64,000 nucleotides of DNA from an uncultured Lachnospiraceae bacterium (GTDB lineage Bacteria > Bacillota > Clostridia > Lachnospirales > Lachnospiraceae): NCBI GenBank assembly GCA_910586355.1, contig CAJUHJ010000013.1, forward strand, positions 30,911 to 94,910. Reading direction: 5' to 3'. Below the pieces are notes generated by a model. It was not told the origin of the DNA. It made no database searches and worked only from the letters and a program-made list of their open reading frames with translations. A program made the position numbers and the translations under genes. How positions within the stretch are numbered: the stretch's first letter is position 1; the number at the start of each line of letters is the position of its first letter. Of the stretch, positions 34,644 to 44,185 are shown piece after piece.

Positions 34644-35510
34644 ATGAGACGGAAATCCAAATCCAAATTTCAGTTGCCATCTAAATATATGCTGATGATA
34701 CTGACGCTTATCTGCGGGATTATGATTTATGTCAGCTTTACAATGAATCTTTCTGGAGGGCCTTTAAATACTGCAGCCGGATATGTCTTTATCCCAATGC
34801 AAAAGGGTATCAATTATATTGGGCTTTGGATTTCAGACAAAGCGGATAACTTAAATGATTTAAAAGACGTTATGAAAGAGAATCAGCAGTTAAAATCCCA
34901 GGTGGATGAACTGACGTCGGAATTAAACACAATTAAATTAGAACAATATGAACTTGATAACTTGCGGGAGCTTTTGGAATTGGATCAAAAATATCCAAGT
35001 TACAAAAAAGCGGCTGCCCATGTAATAGGAAAAGATTCGGGAAACTGGTTTTCCATTTTTACAATAGACAAGGGCAGCAAAGACGGCATTGAAGTCGATA
35101 TGAATGTGATTGCCGGAAGCGGCCTTGTCGGTATTGTAACAGACGTAGGGCCTAATTATGCAAAAGTCCGCACGATTATTGACGATCTGAGCAAAACAAG
35201 CGGAATGCTTTTAACGACTTCGGACCGTTGTATTATACATGGTGATTTACAGGAAATGAATTCCAACCAGAATATTTTATTTACAGATTTAAAAGATTCT
35301 GACGACAAAGCAGAAATAGGGGATCCTGTGGTTACCTCCCATATCAGTGATAAATATCTTCAAGGCATTTTAATCGGATATATCAATACATTAGAAGTAG
35401 ATTCCAATAATTTGACAAAATCCGGCACGCTTACCCCGGCTGTTGATTTTGAACATATTTCAGAAGTGTTGGTTGTTTTAGACAAAAAAGAAACCGGCAA
35501 AGAAGATTGA
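34644..35510 (+). CDS. mreC: Rod shape-determining protein MreC
   Basis: A 288-residue MreC with one N-terminal membrane helix (about residues 13-33), a coiled coil (about 65-110, NQQLKSQVDELTSEL) and a beta-rich extracytoplasmic domain (GLVGIVTDVGPNYAKVRTI). It links the elongasome to the wall. It follows mreB by 12 nt. Confidence 0.95.
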   Translation: MRRKSKSKFQLPSKYMLMILTLICGIMIYVSFTMNLSGGPLNTAAGYVFIPMQKGINYIGLWISDKADNLNDLKDVMKENQQLKSQVDELTSELNTIKLEQYELDNLRELLELDQKYPSYKKAAAHVIGKDSGNWFSIFTIDKGSKDGIEVDMNVIAGSGLVGIVTDVGPNYAKVRTIIDDLSKTSGMLLTTSDRCIIHGDLQEMNSNQNILFTDLKDSDDKAEIGDPVVTSHISDKYLQGILIGYINTLEVDSNNLTKSGTLTPAVDFEHISEVLVVLDKKETGKED

Positions 35511-35521
35511 TGGAGGATGCA

Positions 35522-36043
35522 ATGAAACGTAAGATTACGGTTATACTAATAGTTATCATTTGTTTTCTGCTCCAGACAACATTGTTTCAGACGCTTTCAA
35601 TTGCCTCTATTTCTCCGAATTTATTGATTATTGTGACAGCCTCCTTTGGTTTTATGCGTGGAAAAAAGGAAGGTCTGTTGACGGGATTTTTGGGAGGGCT
35701 GTTCATTGATGTTTTTTATGGCGGCACTCTTGGATTTTATGCTATGATTTATATGTATATGGGATATATCAATGGTTTTTTCCGAAAAATCTTTTTTCCG
35801 GAAGACATCAAACTTCCTATCATTTTGATTACAGCAAGCGATTTTATCTGTAATCTTTTTGTGTATTTTTTTCAATTCTTATTCCGCGGCCGATTTTCAT
35901 TTGGCTATTACATGATACACATCATTATTCCGGAACTGGTATATACGATTCTTGCGACAGTATTTTTGTATTTTATACTGTTAAAAATCAATCAAAAATT
36001 AGAACTAAGTGAAAGAAAAAGGAGTGCAAGAAAATTTGTTTGA
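35522..36043 (+). CDS. mreD: Rod shape-determining protein MreD
   Basis: A 173-residue, strongly hydrophobic protein with five to six membrane segments; GFLGGLFIDVFYGGTLGFYA is typical of MreD. The start is set by GGAGG six bases before the ATG at 35522. The 3' end overlaps the likely PBP2 start by 8 nt. Confidence 0.92.
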   Translation: MKRKITVILIVIICFLLQTTLFQTLSIASISPNLLIIVTASFGFMRGKKEGLLTGFLGGLFIDVFYGGTLGFYAMIYMYMGYINGFFRKIFFPEDIKLPIILITASDFICNLFVYFFQFLFRGRFSFGYYMIHIIIPELVYTILATVFLYFILLKINQKLELSERKRSARKFV

Positions 36044-38894
36044 ATCTGTAAAAGAATTTCTGATTAATTTTTTTAAATCGAGATTATTTGTATTGTCTGC
36101 CGTTATGTTTGTTCTGTTTGGCATTCTGCTTCAGCAGGTCTTTTTGCTGCAGGTTGTCAGCGGGGAAGAATATTTGGAAAATTATACGCTGACAATTGAA
36201 AAACAACGTGAGCTGAAAAGCACAAGAGGAAATATTTATGACAGAAATGGAAAATTGTTGGCTTATAATGAGCTGGCATACGGCATTACCATTGAAGACA
36301 ACGGCAGTTATAATTCTCAGGAAGAAAAGAATCAGTCGATTAACCATGTATTAGAGCAGATTTTTTTGAGATTAAATGAAAACGGCGATTCCATTGACAA
36401 TGATTTTGAAATTTCCATCGAGGAAGATGGAAGCTATTCTTATAATATAGAAGGCAATACCCTAAAACGGTTTCTTGCAGATGTGTATGGACACACATTG
36501 ATAGACGATCTTGCTTATAATAAAAAACTTGGTTACAACGAAGCCAGGGCAACGGCAGATCAAGTTATGGAGTATCTTCAAAGCAGCAGGAAATTTGGGA
36601 TTGCAGACGACTATCAAGGGATGATGGCGTATCAGATTACAGTCGTTCGCTATGCAATGTCAGAGAATGGATACCGAAAATATATATCAACGACAATTGC
36701 TTCTGACGTCAGCGAGGAAACCGTCGCTTATATCAGTGAAAACGCAGATATACTGCAAGGAGTAGAAGTTGGGGTTGATACAATCCGCAGGTATCTTGAC
36801 AGTAAATATTTTGCGCAGATTATCGGTTATACCGGAACGATTTCACAGGAAGAATATGATGTTCTTTCGAAAGAAAGCAAAGAATATTCACTGACAGACG
36901 TTGTGGGAAAATCCGGTATTGAGCAGTATCTGGACTTAACGCTGCGCGGTACAAAAGGAACAGAAACGGTTTATGTGGATAATTTAGGCAAGGTAGTATC
37001 GACAAAAGAACGCAAAGAACCTTCTGCTGGAAAAAACGTCTATTTATCCATAGATGCAGATTTGACAAAATCAGTATATGATTTGCTGGAAATGGAAATC
37101 GCAGGAATTGTATACGACAATATTATAAATGTAAAAAATTATAAAGTTTCTTCTGAAAAGAGCGCATCGGATATTAAAATACCAATTGACGACGTTATGT
37201 TTGCTCTGATTCAAAACAACGTTATAGATATGAATCATTTTTCGAAAAAAAGAGCGAGCGAAACCGAACAGGCAGTCTACGCAGCTTTTTTATCGAAACA
37301 GGCTTCTGTACTTTCCGAAATAGAATCAGAACTTGTATCAGAAACTGCCGTACCATTTGGAGAATTAGACGAAGAAAAAGAAGATTACATTACGTTCATC
37401 ATTAAGATGTTAAAGGACAAAAAAGTGCTTGTGTCTGACCGCATCGAAAAAGATGACGCTACTTATATTCAGTGGGCGGAGGGCACAATCAGTTTAAGAA
37501 CTTACTTAAATTATGCTATTGCAAAGAACTGGATTGATATTACGCAGTTTTCCGTTGATGAAAAATATTCAGATTCTTTTGAAATATATTCTGCCTTAAT
37601 CGAATTTATGAAAGAAGAATTATCTTTAGATAAAGAATTTTCAAAGATTATTTATAAATATATGATTCATCAAAATTTAATCAGCGGAACCCAACTCTGT
37701 TTAATTTTATATGACCAAAAGATATTAAAATATGATGAAGCCTCTGTTTTTGCATTGACAAGCGGCTCTATATCTGCTTATAATTTCATACGGGAAAAAA
37801 TTAAAAATCTTGAAATTACCCCAGCGCAGCTTGCCTTAGACCCTTGTACTGGTTCCTGCGTCATTACGAATGTAAAGACAGGGGAAATATTAGCTCTCGT
37901 ATCTTATCCGGGCTATGACAATAACCGTCTGGCAAATACTATGGATGCCAAGTATTGGGACAGCCTGAGAGAGGACCGTTCGAATCCGCTCTATAATTAT
38001 GCAACGCAGGAAAAAACAGCTCCTGGTTCTACCTTTAAAATTGTATCATCTACTGCCGGAATGGCAGAACAGGTAATAGACACCAGCGTTCAGATTGCAG
38101 ACGAGGGCAGATTTACCCGATTAGAAGAAAAAGGTCCTACTTGCTGGGCATATCCGTCCAACCATGGAAGTATAAATGTGTCGGAAGCAATACGGGATTC
38201 ATGTAACTACTATTTTTATGAGACGGGTTATCGTCTCAGTTTAAACAATGGGATTTACAATGAAAAGAAAGGTATAAAGGCGCTTCAAAAATATGCGTCT
38301 ATGTTTGGGTTAAATGATACGACTGGAATAGAAATACCAGAAAGCGAGCCGCAGGTTGCAGACGAGTATCCGATTACAGCTGCTATCGGACAGAGTAATA
38401 ATAACTATACGACGGTGCAGATAGCAAGATATATTACGGCTGTTGCAAACCGTGGAACTGTTTATCAGGAAACGCTTCTAAAAGAAGTCAGGGATTCCAA
38501 CAATGAAAATATTTTAGAAAGTTATGCGCCGACTGTGAAAAACCAGATTGACGTACTAAGCGAACAACAGTGGGATTCGATTCATTCCGGTATGCGTATG
38601 ATGGCAGAAAACTCCAGCAGCTTTAAAGATTTCCAGGTGGAAATGGCTGGAAAGACCGGTACGGCGCAGCAAGTGAAAACCCGTCCCAATCACGCATTAT
38701 TTGTTGGATTTGCACCTTACGGCAATCCGGAAATCTCGATTGCAACGAGAATCGCATATGGATATACTTCGCATAATGCGTCGGATATTTCCAGGGATAT
38801 TTTATCGATCTATTTTGGCATAAGCAAACCAGAAGATTTAATCAACGGTCAGGCAAAAAATGTAAACGGTGCCACAAACACCTTTACAGATTAA
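36036..38894 (+). CDS. mrdA: Penicillin-binding protein 2 (elongation transpeptidase)
   Basis: A class B PBP of about 952 residues. There is one N-terminal membrane helix, a pedestal with TRGNIYDRNGKLLAYN, and a transpeptidase with SxxK (STFK, about 663), SxN (SCN, about 721) and KTGT (about 871). A region of about 240 residues (roughly 355-595) is inserted before LDPCTGSCVITNVKTGE; most PBP2s are 600-700 residues. AAGGAG suits a TTG start at 36036; GTG at 36009 has no ribosome site. RodA, its SEDS partner, is encoded after minE. Confidence 0.93.
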   Translation: MFESVKEFLINFFKSRLFVLSAVMFVLFGILLQQVFLLQVVSGEEYLENYTLTIEKQRELKSTRGNIYDRNGKLLAYNELAYGITIEDNGSYNSQEEKNQSINHVLEQIFLRLNENGDSIDNDFEISIEEDGSYSYNIEGNTLKRFLADVYGHTLIDDLAYNKKLGYNEARATADQVMEYLQSSRKFGIADDYQGMMAYQITVVRYAMSENGYRKYISTTIASDVSEETVAYISENADILQGVEVGVDTIRRYLDSKYFAQIIGYTGTISQEEYDVLSKESKEYSLTDVVGKSGIEQYLDLTLRGTKGTETVYVDNLGKVVSTKERKEPSAGKNVYLSIDADLTKSVYDLLEMEIAGIVYDNIINVKNYKVSSEKSASDIKIPIDDVMFALIQNNVIDMNHFSKKRASETEQAVYAAFLSKQASVLSEIESELVSETAVPFGELDEEKEDYITFIIKMLKDKKVLVSDRIEKDDATYIQWAEGTISLRTYLNYAIAKNWIDITQFSVDEKYSDSFEIYSALIEFMKEELSLDKEFSKIIYKYMIHQNLISGTQLCLILYDQKILKYDEASVFALTSGSISAYNFIREKIKNLEITPAQLALDPCTGSCVITNVKTGEILALVSYPGYDNNRLANTMDAKYWDSLREDRSNPLYNYATQEKTAPGSTFKIVSSTAGMAEQVIDTSVQIADEGRFTRLEEKGPTCWAYPSNHGSINVSEAIRDSCNYYFYETGYRLSLNNGIYNEKKGIKALQKYASMFGLNDTTGIEIPESEPQVADEYPITAAIGQSNNNYTTVQIARYITAVANRGTVYQETLLKEVRDSNNENILESYAPTVKNQIDVLSEQQWDSIHSGMRMMAENSSSFKDFQVEMAGKTGTAQQVKTRPNHALFVGFAPYGNPEISIATRIAYGYTSHNASDISRDILSIYFGISKPEDLINGQAKNVNGATNTFTD

Positions 38895-38910
38895 TAGATG
38901 GGAGGGTTAT

Positions 38911-39591
38911 ATGTCACAGCCGGTTATTATGAAAAGTAATAAATATGGCATAAATCTTATCTTAAACCCCAATATTCCGTTCGGGGAGCTTTTGGGTTAT
39001 ATTACAGATAAGTTTTTGGAATCTGAGAAATTCTTTAAAAATGCACATATTGCACTTTCTTTTGAAGGAAGGGTTTTATCAGACGAAGAAGAATATTTGA
39101 TTTTAGACGCCATATCCAATCGGACAAGTATTCACGTAATTTGTATTATTGACAATGATGAAATACGTGAACAGTACACCAAGCAAAAGATAGACCAGTA
39201 TTTGGAAGAGTCGTCCGGCAATACCGGAAAGTTTTACAAAGGAACCCTTCGTTCCGGTCAGGTACTGGAATGTGAGACAAGTATTATCATTATCGGAGAT
39301 GTCAATCCCGGCGCTAAAATTGTTTCCACCGGAAATATTGTCATTTTAGGCGCATTGAAAGGAACTGCTTATGCGGGAACTTCGGGCAATGAAGAGTGTT
39401 TTGTCGTTGCGCTTGATATGAATCCCATGCAGATAAAAATTGGTGGAATTATTGGCAGATGTGAAGATAAGGGAATTCTTGCGTCGCTTCGTGAACGAAA
39501 GAGATCAGCAGCAGAACCTCAGGTAGCTACTGTTTTAGACGGTCGTATTCTGATTGAGCCAATCACAAAAAACGCATTTAATAATTTATAG
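38911..39591 (+). CDS. minC: Septum-site inhibitor MinC
   Basis: A 226-residue MinC with an N-terminal FtsZ-inhibiting domain and a C-terminal beta-helix (GTLRSGQVLECETSIIIIGDVNPGA, LGALKGTAYAG). It blocks Z-ring formation away from midcell when bound to MinD. GGAGGG lies upstream of the ATG at 38911. Confidence 0.96.
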   Translation: MSQPVIMKSNKYGINLILNPNIPFGELLGYITDKFLESEKFFKNAHIALSFEGRVLSDEEEYLILDAISNRTSIHVICIIDNDEIREQYTKQKIDQYLEESSGNTGKFYKGTLRSGQVLECETSIIIIGDVNPGAKIVSTGNIVILGALKGTAYAGTSGNEECFVVALDMNPMQIKIGGIIGRCEDKGILASLRERKRSAAEPQVATVLDGRILIEPITKNAFNNL

Positions 39592-39610
39592 AAATCAGGA
39601 GGATTGAAAA

Positions 39611-40396
39611 ATGAGTGAAGTAATTGTAATCACATCTGGTAAAGGAGGCGTTGGCAAGACAACAACAACAGCCAATGTAGGAACCGGACTGGCACAACTG
39701 GATAAAAAGGTAGTATTGATTGATACAGATATAGGACTTCGGAATTTAGATGTCGTTATGGGCCTTGAAAACAGAATTGTATATAATCTTGTAGATGTAG
39801 TAGAAGGCAACTGTCGTATCAAACAGGCGTTGATTAAGGATAAGAAATATCCAAATCTTGCACTGCTTCCATCTGCACAGACAAGGGATAAGAGTTCCGT
39901 TACACCAGAGCAGATGAAAAAACTGACAGCAGAATTAAGAGAAGAATTTGACTACATACTTTTAGACTGTCCGGCAGGGATTGAGCAGGGATTTCAAAAT
40001 GCAATTGCCGGGGCGGATCGCGCGTTGGTTGTCACGACTCCGGAAGTATCCGCAATCCGCGATGCAGACAGAATCATCGGCTTACTCGAAGCAAATGAAA
40101 TTAAGCAGACGCAGCTTATCGTCAACCGTCTTCGTATGGATATGGTAAAACGCGGCGATATGATGACAGTCGAAGATGTATGCGAAATATTAGCCATCAA
40201 CTTAATCGGCGTTGTGCCGGATGATGAACAAATTGTTATTTCTACAAATCAGGGAGAACCGCTGGTAGGGACAGACGCCTTGGCAGGAAAGGCTTTTGCG
40301 AATATCTGTAAAAGAATTATCGGAGAAGAAGTTCCATTTTTGGATTTACAGAAAAAAGCAAGTGTATTTGAAAAACTTGCGAACTTGTTTAAATAG
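39611..40396 (+). CDS. minD: Septum-site ATPase MinD
   Basis: A 261-residue MinD with the deviant Walker A GKGGVGKTTTTAN (residues 10-22), DTDIGLRNLD and LLDCPAGIE. The C-terminal amphipathic helix (SVFEKLANLFK) is the membrane-targeting sequence. It recruits MinC and responds to MinE. AGGAGG precedes the start. Confidence 0.98.
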   Translation: MSEVIVITSGKGGVGKTTTTANVGTGLAQLDKKVVLIDTDIGLRNLDVVMGLENRIVYNLVDVVEGNCRIKQALIKDKKYPNLALLPSAQTRDKSSVTPEQMKKLTAELREEFDYILLDCPAGIEQGFQNAIAGADRALVVTTPEVSAIRDADRIIGLLEANEIKQTQLIVNRLRMDMVKRGDMMTVEDVCEILAINLIGVVPDDEQIVISTNQGEPLVGTDALAGKAFANICKRIIGEEVPFLDLQKKASVFEKLANLFK

Positions 40397-40413
40397 GTTT
40401 AGAGGAGGATAAA

Positions 40414-40683
40414 ATGTCATTAATGGACTTTTTTAAGAAAAAGAACTCCGGTGAGGTGGCGGTCGACCGTTTAAAATTGGTATTAGTATCTGACCGCGCA
40501 AATTGTTCGCCGGAAGTGATGGAAAAAATAAAAAATGATATTATCAAGGTAATATCCAAATATATGGAAATTGACGCAGATGGACTTGATATTCAGATTA
40601 CGCAGACAGAATCAGAATCGGATAATGGGAAAGTTCCTGCATTATATGCAAACATTCCGATCAAGGAAATGCGTCACAGCTGA
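40414..40683 (+). CDS. minE: Division topological factor MinE
   Basis: An 89-residue MinE with the N-terminal membrane helix (LMDFFKKKNSG), the MinD-contacting segment with VDRLKLVLVSDRAN and the C-terminal dimerisation domain. Its presence implies an oscillating Min system instead of DivIVA-anchored Min; no divIVA is seen in the window. Confidence 0.95.
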   Translation: MSLMDFFKKKNSGEVAVDRLKLVLVSDRANCSPEVMEKIKNDIIKVISKYMEIDADGLDIQITQTESESDNGKVPALYANIPIKEMRHS

Positions 40684-40698
40684 TAGGACAGATGACAT

Positions 40699-41817
40699 AT
40701 GCTCAAACAATATAAGATTAGAAACTATAATTTCAGATTGGTTTTTTATGTGGTAACGCTGACAGTAATAGGAATATTAGTCATTGGAAGTGCAAAGGAG
40801 TCAGTACAAAGCAAACAAATTTTGGGGCTTTTTTTGGGACTAATTGTTATGGCTATTATTTCCATGCTTGATTATTCTGTTATATTGCGTTTTAGCTTTC
40901 TGTATTATTTTTTAAATATCGGACTTTTAATACTTGTAAAACTGATGGGAGATAATACAAATGGTTCCACCAGATGGATTGAAATCGCAGGTATCCGGTT
41001 TCAGCCGTCTGAGCTTTCAAAAATTGTAATTATTTTATTTTATGCCTTTTTCTTTATGAAATACCAGGAACACTTAAATTCCGTGAAAGTTTTAGCTTCT
41101 TCTTTTATATTAGCAGGTATTCCATTGTTTTTGATTAAAGAGCAGCCGGATTTGTCTACGACTATTGTAACGGCACTGCTTTTTATTGCGCTCTTATTTA
41201 TTGCAGGCTTAAGTTATAAAATTGTTCTGACTGTTCTCGCAGTCAGTATTCCATCCTTCATTATATTTATCAGCTTGATTTTACAGCCGGATCAAAAAAT
41301 TTTGGATCCTTATCAGTATAAACGCATTATGGCATGGCTTCAGCCGGAAAAATATGCGGATGCAGCTTATCAGCAGTTAAATTCCAAAATGGCAATCGGT
41401 TCTGGCCAGTTATGGGGAAAAGGATTGAATAACAGCGAAATTACTTCGGTAAAAAACGGTAATTTTATATCGGAGCCGCAGACGGATTTTATTTTTGCGA
41501 TTGTAGGAGAAGAACTGGGGTTTGTCGGTTCTGTCATTGTAATTGCTTTACTCTTTTTTATTGTTTTAGAATGTATATTAATGGCTAGAAAAGCCAAAGA
41601 TTTATCAGGCAGGCTCATTTGCTGCGGTATGGCATCACTAATTGGTTTTCAAAGTTTTGTCAATATCTGCGTTGCAACGGGACTTATGCCCAACACCGGG
41701 CTGACGCTTCCATTCGTCAGTTACGGACTGACATCTTTAGTTACTTTATTTATGGGCATCGGATTTGTTCTGAATGTGGGTCTGCAGCCTAGAAAATACG
41801 GAATGGGGGACACGTAA
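40699..41817 (+). CDS. rodA: SEDS glycosyltransferase RodA
   Basis: A 372-residue polytopic SEDS protein. GSTRWIEIAGIRFQPSELSKI and QTDFIFAIVGEELGFVG are conserved; the catalytic Asp is in QTDF, and GLMPNTGLTLPFVSYG is near the C-terminus. It polymerises lipid II glycan in the elongasome with PBP2. Placement next to mre and PBP2 favours RodA over FtsW. Its stop overlaps the mgsA ATG. Confidence 0.92.
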   Translation: MLKQYKIRNYNFRLVFYVVTLTVIGILVIGSAKESVQSKQILGLFLGLIVMAIISMLDYSVILRFSFLYYFLNIGLLILVKLMGDNTNGSTRWIEIAGIRFQPSELSKIVIILFYAFFFMKYQEHLNSVKVLASSFILAGIPLFLIKEQPDLSTTIVTALLFIALLFIAGLSYKIVLTVLAVSIPSFIIFISLILQPDQKILDPYQYKRIMAWLQPEKYADAAYQQLNSKMAIGSGQLWGKGLNNSEITSVKNGNFISEPQTDFIFAIVGEELGFVGSVIVIALLFFIVLECILMARKAKDLSGRLICCGMASLIGFQSFVNICVATGLMPNTGLTLPFVSYGLTSLVTLFMGIGFVLNVGLQPRKYGMGDT

Positions 41818-42212
41818 TGAACATTGGGTTAATCGCACACGATTCAAAAAAGAAATTAATGCAGAATTTTTGTATTGCTTACCGGGGGATACTTTGCAAA
41901 AATGATTTATTTGCAACAGGCACAACAGGACGTCTGATTGAAGAGGTAACCAATCTCTCCATTCACAAATATTTAGCGGGCCATTTAGGCGGCAGTCAGC
42001 AGCTTGGTGCGCAAATTGAACACAATGAAATTGATCTTGTGATTTTTTTGAGAGATCCGCTGACACCAAAATCACATGAACCAGATGTGGACAGCGTCGT
42101 GCGTTTATGTGATACACACAATATTCCATTAGCAACAAACCTTGCAACCGCAGAATTATTAATTAAATCTTTAGACAGAGGGGACTTAGAGTGGCGTGAA
42201 ATGTATAAGTAA
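41817..42212 (+). CDS. mgsA: Methylglyoxal synthase
   Basis: A 131-residue MgsA converting dihydroxyacetone phosphate to methylglyoxal and phosphate, a glycolytic bypass. Motifs include HDSKKKLM, GTTGRLIE, GGSQQLGAQI and DPLTPKSHEPDV, the last holding the catalytic Asp. It starts on the rodA stop (1-nt overlap), so expression is tied to the wall operon. Confidence 0.95.
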   Translation: MNIGLIAHDSKKKLMQNFCIAYRGILCKNDLFATGTTGRLIEEVTNLSIHKYLAGHLGGSQQLGAQIEHNEIDLVIFLRDPLTPKSHEPDVDSVVRLCDTHNIPLATNLATAELLIKSLDRGDLEWREMYK

Positions 42213-43209
42213 GGCAAAACTGGCGTTGTGTATGGCAGCCAGCCTGTTTTTATTCAGTGGATGCGGCAGTTTAGAAAATGAAACGATTCCGATTTCCAAT
42301 TCATATGATATTTATGAAACTTCCAGAGAATATCAGCTGATTTCATCTGATGATACGTCTCTGCAAAATACGATACCTTTTTTTGCAGCTGGCTACTGCA
42401 TATCAGATGGAACCGACCTTGGTACAGAACACACTTCTTCTTATGTGGCAGAAGCTTCCGGCGTATTTAACTTAAATACAAAAGAAGTTACATATGCCCA
42501 GAATATGTATCAGAAAGTATATCCAGCTAGTACGACAAAAATTCTGACTGCTTATCTTGCTTTAAAGTATGGGGATTTGGACGAAATATTATCCGTCAGT
42601 GAAAATGCTGCGAATCAAGCGGAAGATTCTTCCATCTGCCATATTAACGCCGGAGATCAGCTGACACTTCGTCAGCTTCTTTACGGTCTGATGATGCAAA
42701 GCGGCAATGATGCAGCGATCGTAATTGCAGAGGGCATTTCCGGTTCCGTAGAGGCATTTGCAGATTTAATGAATCAGGAAGCAAGAGCGCTTGGCGCGAT
42801 AGATTCCCATTTCGTAAATCCTAACGGCCTGCATGACAAAGACCATTATACAACTGTCTATGACTTGTATCTGATATTTCAGGAAGCGATTAAAAACGAG
42901 ACTTTTGTTGAACTTATACATACGAAGGAATTTACCGTAGATTATCTGGACGCTGTGGGTATGCCGCTTCAGCAGGTTTGGAAATCTACGAATAAATATT
43001 TAATGGAAACCGAAACAGCGCCGTCAGGTATTGTTGTAATTGGTGGGAAAACAGGTACGACAAATGATGCGGGATATTGTCTAGTTCTTTTGAGTACAAA
43101 TTCAAAAAAAGAACAGATTGTATCAATTGTTATGAAAGCAGACTGCCGGAATAATCTGTATTATTATATGAATGAACTATTATATGGTTTTGCAGGAAAT
43201 CAGCATTAA
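42196..43209 (+). CDS. D-alanyl-D-alanine carboxypeptidase lipoprotein (S11)
   Basis: A 337-residue low-molecular-weight PBP. The lipobox LFSGC puts the lipidated Cys at residue 23. Active-site motifs are SxxK (STTK, about 112), SGN and KTGT (about 281). It trims the terminal D-Ala of peptidoglycan stems. Start GTG at 42196 overlaps mgsA by 17 nt; the GAGGGG site is a rather long 12 nt upstream. Confidence 0.93.
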   Translation: MKCISKAKLALCMAASLFLFSGCGSLENETIPISNSYDIYETSREYQLISSDDTSLQNTIPFFAAGYCISDGTDLGTEHTSSYVAEASGVFNLNTKEVTYAQNMYQKVYPASTTKILTAYLALKYGDLDEILSVSENAANQAEDSSICHINAGDQLTLRQLLYGLMMQSGNDAAIVIAEGISGSVEAFADLMNQEARALGAIDSHFVNPNGLHDKDHYTTVYDLYLIFQEAIKNETFVELIHTKEFTVDYLDAVGMPLQQVWKSTNKYLMETETAPSGIVVIGGKTGTTNDAGYCLVLLSTNSKKEQIVSIVMKADCRNNLYYYMNELLYGFAGNQH

Positions 43210-43232
43210 AGAAAAATAAATTAGATTTACAG

Positions 43233-43261
43233 TTGAATGTTCTTTTCATTTCGAATATAAT
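43233..43261 (+). promoter_or_regulatory. Sigma-A promoter of the small P-loop gene
   Basis: TTGAAT (43233-43238), a 17-nt spacer and TATAAT (43256-43261) lie 59 nt before the ATG. Confidence 0.8.
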
Positions 43262-43320
43262 AGAAATTATAAAAGGAATAAAATATTCCTGAATAGACAG
43301 AATAACAGGAGGAGATTGCC

Positions 43321-43740
43321 ATGGTTCAAATTATTGCAGGTGATAAGGGAAAAGGAAAGACAAAATATTTATTAGAAAAGGTGAATGATGCGGTTTTAGC
43401 GGCAAATGGTAATATAGTATACCTTGATAAAAGCCAGAAACATATGTATGAGTTAAATAATAAAGTTCGTTTAGTAAACGTAACAGATTATCCAATTACG
43501 AATTGTGATGAGTTTATGGGATTTATTTGTGGAATTGTATCACAGGATAATGATTTGGAAGAATTATATTTAGACAGTTTCCTCACCATTTCAAATATGA
43601 AAGACGATGAAATCAGCCATGCTATTGAAAAATTAGATATTATCAGTGAGAAATATCATGTAAAAGTAGTGCTTAGTGTGTCAAAAAATAGTGATGACCT
43701 TCCAGAATGTGCCAAAGCAAAAGTAATTCTTGCACTGTAA
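43321..43740 (+). CDS. Small P-loop protein of unknown function
   Basis: A 139-residue protein with an N-terminal Walker-A-like GDKGKGKT (residues 7-14) followed by NIVYLDKSQ and a DNDLEELYLDSFLTI segment that could serve as Walker B. It is too short for a known ATPase class. AGGAGG precedes the ATG. It is monocistronic, with its own promoter and terminator, which suggests independent and perhaps high expression. Confidence 0.75.
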   Translation: MVQIIAGDKGKGKTKYLLEKVNDAVLAANGNIVYLDKSQKHMYELNNKVRLVNVTDYPITNCDEFMGFICGIVSQDNDLEELYLDSFLTISNMKDDEISHAIEKLDIISEKYHVKVVLSVSKNSDDLPECAKAKVILAL

Positions 43741-43762
43741 TCAAAAGATTTCATTTATTATG

Positions 43763-43790
43763 ACGCGGCTGTAAAAACAGCCGCGTATTT
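43763..43790 (+). terminator. Terminator after the P-loop gene (possibly bidirectional)
   Basis: A perfect 10-bp stem (ACGCGGCTGT/ACAGCCGCGT, 43763-43772 and 43777-43786) with an AAAA loop is followed by ATTTAT. It lies between convergent genes and may serve both. Confidence 0.8.
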
Positions 43791-43812
43791 ATGCGCAATC
43801 GCGCCATAGGTT

Positions 43813-44025
43813 TTATGCCTGGGAAATGCTTTTGATTCTTCCATAAGCGCTTAGCAAATATAAACCGCCGATTCCAACTAAAGCATAAATGATTCTTGAC
43901 AGCCATGACATATTTCCAAATAAAAAAGCAACCAAATCAAAACGGAAAAATCCAACCAGCCCCCAGTTGACAGCTCCGATAATGACTAAAGTCAATAATG
44001 TGTAATCTAATATTTTTGAGCTCAT
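43813..44025 (-). CDS. DUF378 small membrane protein
   Basis: A 70-residue protein with two membrane helices (DYTLLTLVIIGAVNWGLVG and IIYALVGIGGLYLL), the DUF378 pattern. Function is unknown. AAAGGAGG precedes the ATG at 44025; a longer frame to 44103 lacks a ribosome site. It is transcribed towards the P-loop gene. Confidence 0.85.
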   Translation of the reverse strand: MSSKILDYTLLTLVIIGAVNWGLVGFFRFDLVAFLFGNMSWLSRIIYALVGIGGLYLLSAYGRIKSISQA

Positions 44026-44185
44026 AGATATTCCTCCTTTTTCTATATTAGTATTCCATGTTTTTTCATATTTATTCAGCCATTTGAATCCTTCCTCTGG
44101 CAAAGGACTGAATTTTTGATTGTTTTATTTTTTAAATCGTGTTAGAATGTAGCGTAGATTTATTTTAAGAAAAGGCGGTACAATT

